A program made the translations under genes and the position numbers. Positions 60,255 through 64,000 of a DNA stretch of 64,000 nucleotides are shown here, piece by piece. The stretch covers positions 1 to 64,000 of the forward strand of contig LNKV01000070.1 of assembly GCA_001465935.1 (NCBI GenBank). The letters are read 5' to 3'. Positions within the stretch are counted from its first letter, which is position 1; every line of letters begins with the position of its first letter. The DNA comes from Clarireedia homoeocarpa (Eukaryota; Ascomycota; Leotiomycetes; Helotiales; Rutstroemiaceae). Under the pieces are notes generated by a model. The model made no database searches. It had not been told where the DNA came from and worked only from the letters and a program-made list of their open reading frames with translations.

Positions 60255-60885
60255 GCAGTTACCAATTTAGTTCCAAGCTATATAAAGTATTAAAACCTTC
60301 GATTCGGGGACTCGTATTCTATCTACTACTTTAGGAACTGTACTATTCTCCTTTGTTGCTGAGTTTAGTATAGCAAAGATAGGTTACTATACACCGTTCA
60401 TAATAATTAGTGCTACCTTACAGCTTATAGACACTTCCCTTTCAACCACTTTTTACATCACATCGCCAACTACACAATAGGTAATATACCAGTTGATTTA
60501 CAATCCTGGGGTTGGTCTCGGTATTCAGCAGGTATATACCGCTGCCCGAAAAGTACTCACCGCTACAGATGTTCCTACCGGAGCTGTGACACTTATTTTC
60601 GCGTAGATAATAGATAGCAATATCTGGTTGTCCGTAGCGCAGAATATCTTAACAGGCCAATTGCTTTAGGGTCTGAAGGACTCTGTGCTGAGCCTAAACC
60701 CTCAGGTGATATTGGATATAGGCACTACTGGCTTGAGAATTCTAGTTGGAGTACAAGACTTGGATAGTATGCTTGTGGCATACAATCATAGTATAACCAG
60801 AGTGTTCTGTTACGCAGTAGTGTTGAGTGTAGCTGCCTTGATTGCAGCCGCGGGAATGGAATGAAAATCAATAAAGAAGACGCGA
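60255..60885 (+). pseudogene. MFS transporter relic, 14-TM (DHA14) drug-efflux type
   Basis: One continuous frame of about 210 codons keeps recognisable C-terminal half motifs of fungal DHA14 transporters: DSGTRIL, a GYYTPFI segment, NPGVGLGIQQVY, ATDVPTGAVTLIF, AQNILTGQL, AYNHSITRVF and a final AAAGME. It is broken by several in-frame stops and no frameshift. At least three stops sit where a Trp or Gln is expected, so they fit G-to-A or C-to-T changes, as in mild RIP. The N-terminal half is not recognisable upstream. Intact members export toxins or drugs; this copy cannot make a full protein. Confidence 0.8.
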
Positions 60886-61188
60886 TAAAGATAATAGATG
60901 GATATAAAGCTTTCATCTAAGTTTAGCAGATTAACAATATCTGTGAAATAATCGGGGTGCAGATGATTTATGATGAGATTTAGTGCAAAGCTTGTATATG
61001 GTACCGGGAAAAATGATTTGCAGGTATGCTAATTCCTCGACCACCAAAGTTGCACTTCCAAGAATAAATATTTCCACTTAGGTTTAGATCATTTTGAAAT
61101 CTATGGAGGTATACTCGATAGAAAAGTATTCAGCAATGTCTACTTAAAGAGCAAATCTCAAAAATTGGATTAAAACCCCCCTCCAAAA
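60886..61188. other. Spacer between two transporter relics
   Basis: AT-richer than average, no open frames of note and no recognised motif. Confidence 0.5.
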
Positions 61189-61915
61189 TTGAAACATTCT
61201 GTATGCATGAGCTTCAAAGACAATATACTTCAAGCTCCGAATCAACCCAAAGACTCGCTATCCCTCCTAATCCTCACCTGTCTAGTCACAGTATCTTTCA
61301 CCATCGGAGTCCTCCGGTTCCTAGTAGAGCTCGTATTGAAACATTACGCTGTACCTATTATAGACACCAGTTACATCCAACTGACATACGGCATCCTCCA
61401 AACTATCTAAGCCCTCCAAATCCTCGCCTGGATCTTTAACTTCCTCCTCAAACCTACACTAGAACCAACCTCTACACCCATCCACATCTCCACTGAGCCC
61501 GCGCGGGACTTACTCCTCGCAAAATAATCCTTCTACTCTATCCTCATCGGCTTCCTACTCCTTCGCTTCGCGCCCAAAATCACTATATTCCTCCTCGGTC
61601 TAATCATCCTAGCCCTCGGCTTCGGCTACAACTCCTTAGTCCGAAGTCTAATGAATCTTTACGTAGATGAGAAGTATCTGTTCCGACTACTTTTCACCAG
61701 TGGGAAAGTAGAGATCATAGGGAGTTTTTTTCAGGGCGCTGATGATGGCGGGGCTGTTTACGCTGGGGATGAAGTTTGGTGGGGGATGGATTGGTCTGCC
61801 ATGTTAGGGATTGGAGGGGCTGGTGCGGTTTGTGAGGGTGCCGGGATATGGGGAGTTTGGGGGAGGGGGGAAGGTAGTGCTTGTGGGACTGGGGTTAGAT
61901 TTGCATAGAGGTATG
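61189..61915 (+). pseudogene. Second MFS transporter relic
   Basis: Frame pieces keep hydrophobic helices and MFS-like motifs: LLILTCLVTVSFTIGVLRFL (61251-61310), APKITIFLLGLIILALGFGY (61569-61628), then NSLVRSLMNLYVDEKYLFRL, resembling the loop before TM10-11 of 12-TM fungal MFS proteins, and, in another frame, AGLFTLGMKFGGGWIGLP (about 61747-61800). In-frame stops occur at about 61408 and 61525, and a frame change lies near 61735. The pattern differs from the first relic (frameshift plus stops). It is a separate family member, not the missing half of the neighbour. Confidence 0.72.
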
Positions 61916-64000
61916 GGGTTGGTGCGGTGGATTTGATCACAGAGATATCATCATGCTACTGAGATATTGAATGTAGTTAGACCCTGACAACTACTTTGCA
62001 GCATGTGAAATTCGCCTCGAAAGCAGAGCTATGATGGCGTAAGGAATAGAGGATTCCGGCAAGGAATAGTATATAGTAGTTGAGGACTGCAGAGGCCACG
62101 AGTTATGAGTCATGCAGCTTGCAGCTGGTTCAGTAGACAATCCCGTACCAAGTGGTTCATATCGAGATATATCAACACAGCAGTGGTCAGACTCATCTCA
62201 GGGAGAGCTTCAATAGATAATGCATTATGGCAATGCAAGAGCCATTCGAGAAGGCAGTATTATCAAACAGCGTACTCTAGTCTCTACATTATCCCGCCAC
62301 TACATTCTATCTCGTTCTTCCGCTACTACCCACCGCCCTACGCTCTCTCCGATACGATATACTCTATTCCTAGGTGAACAACTTCTCGCAGCCATTACTT
62401 GTAACTATGCACAGTTCTTTTAGGATCCCATGCATAGCTAGTTTGGGTAGTTGTGAACGACTTGACTGAGGCAATATACACTAGCTCATAGTGGTGGTTT
62501 GGTTTGGAAAGGCAGGGAGAAGAATAGGGGAAAGATCATATTGTACGTCACGCGCCACATGATTCAGTACCGTACAAGATGCATCGTACTAATCGAGCTT
62601 TCGCGATATCCCTATATTCACTGATTTTCAATCAAGAGGAGAGGGAATGATACGGGATGAAAGTGGACGGAAAGAAGCAGATGAATGAACGAATTCATAC
62701 ATGCATGGAATAAGAACGAATCGGAGAGATAGTTAGAAATTTTTGTCTGGAGGGGCATTATCAGCATCTATATATGTCCAGGTATGCGAGAAGCATACAT
62801 GGGTAGGAGGATGATAAGAGGCAGACAAGGAGAAGCTAGATGATGATTGCTGAGAGCGAACAGCTGTTCGAAAACTAAGGTAGAAGGCCAGGACGGCGCG
62901 GAAAAGGGAAGGTATCGAGATTTAAAGAAGGATGGAATGAGAAATAACTTTTTGGGAGAAGGGGAAGTCTGCGGGTGGGTCGTGAAAACTCGTAGTTGCT
63001 TATGGAATCAAGATAGGGGTGAAAAGCGCCGGCTCCGGGTGAGTTCTGGTTGAAGTTTCCCGTGAGGACGTTGATTACGAAAAGGGGCTTGCATATCGTG
63101 ATCACTTGAAAGGCTGATATGACAGAAAAAGGACTCTGCTCATTGAGACGAATAAGGAGATCAAGAGGTAAGAATGATACCTGCCGAAAGGTAGATCCAT
63201 ACTGCGACATAGATTATAGAGAAGGGATAATGCACCTCCAATTGCCCACCGTAACTAGACATCTAGTCTTAGGATGTATATTTTCTCCCTCATCTATGCA
63301 AAAGGCTATCAAGCAGCTCCACTGGTAGGACTAGATTGAAGCATGTAACTCCATAGCGTTTGCGGGACGTACCCGGTGCTTTAAAGCGAATAATTCGCGT
63401 TGAGATCATGCCAATTATGTTGGTCACGGAACAACGGCCAAGTTCCAAAATCATCATGTATTCATACCAATGGAAGATACTGAACACTTTTGACGATGAC
63501 AAGATACGACAACTCAGGAGACAAATTGTCATAAATGACTATAAGCATGACACTTGCCACATCATTGGCCCGGACCATATCAACGTCACGTCGCGCTCAC
63601 CAAGAAACCGTCTGCTAAAGCCGGCGGATCCTTCCAGCCGTCCGTGGGAGTTTTCCCCGGATTTCAAGGATCAAAAATGTAGCTGACTCTGAAACAATTT
63701 TCGCGTCATGCTCGACTCTGTATTTTGGCAAAAACCAGTAACAGGCTCCTGCATGTTCCCATTGACCAAAGACCCTGTAGCATTGGAGATGAACTCAGAC
63801 GGAAATGGTAACTGCTTTCCTATGGTATTCTAATGCAGTAGAAGAAAACGTACGCTATCGATAAGATTGGTAATCAATGAGATCCATGGTGTCTTGCAAG
63901 CCTTCCAAAACTGGCGACGAGCAACGGATATACTGCTTCCCGAGGCTCTAGAGAGAGGTTGTCCATACAAATTCCTTAGATCGGTCGCCATCAGAGACGT
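61916..64000. other. Right-hand edge, no supported gene
   Basis: Short open frames occur (for example 62.1-62.4 and 63.1-63.7 kb) but none has a domain, signal peptide or splice logic. The last 250 bp contain a minus-strand open piece with ARRQFWKACKTPWISLI that might be an exon of a gene extending beyond the window; I cannot support it further. Confidence 0.45.

Overview
The window looks like nuclear DNA of a filamentous ascomycete. Genes carry short introns (about 47-136 nt, GT-AG apart from one GC-AG), proteins match ascomycete families (FlbC, Hsl1, Pcl cyclin, Smc5, Pop1), the 5S rRNA gene is dispersed rather than in an rDNA array, and the first 2.1 kb is an almost pure A/T block of the kind left by repeat-induced point mutation (RIP). 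A leotiomycete (Helotiales) is my inference from protein flavour and the AT-isochore structure; no direct marker proves it.

Layout. 1-2105: AT-only block ending about 15 bp from the stop codon of a methionine-permease-like gene (2118-3995, minus). 4561-4725: minisatellite. 5822-7183 (plus): membrane desaturase with three histidine boxes. 8028-11212 (minus): two membrane-anchored glycosyltransferase-like genes. 13805-15166 (minus): FlbC-type C2H2 regulator of development, with 10 kb of gene-free, repeat-rich DNA upstream. 25271-27006 (minus): fumarase. 28043-32092 (minus): Hsl1/Gin4-type kinase, divergent from smc5 (33573-37228, plus). 37772-40561: a Pol III island with a tRNA-Tyr gene and a 5S rRNA gene, and between them a small secreted protein gene. 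42603-44760 (minus): Pho85-type cyclin, again with almost 10 kb of repeat-rich upstream DNA. 54454-57147 (plus): pop1, convergent with an aldo-keto reductase (57447-58876, minus). From 59.2 kb to the right end: decayed DNA with two MFS transporter pseudogenes.

Together the intact genes are mostly housekeeping and cell-cycle functions: TCA cycle, DNA repair (Smc5), morphogenesis checkpoint kinase, cyclin, RNase P/MRP, 5S and tRNA. One developmental regulator and several surface or secretion functions are interspersed, and decayed accessory DNA lies at both edges.

The most unusual feature is the tRNA-Tyr(GUA) gene at 37772-37914. Besides a normal anticodon-loop intron, its T-arm is interrupted by a 56-nt insertion with mRNA-type splice signals (GTAAGT...TATAG). 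Its removal restores a perfect 5-bp T-stem. Second is the 5S gene, in which two helices differ strongly in sequence from the 5S I know from other ascomycetes but remain fully paired.

Exon coordinates were derived by hand from frame and splice signals. No database search was possible.
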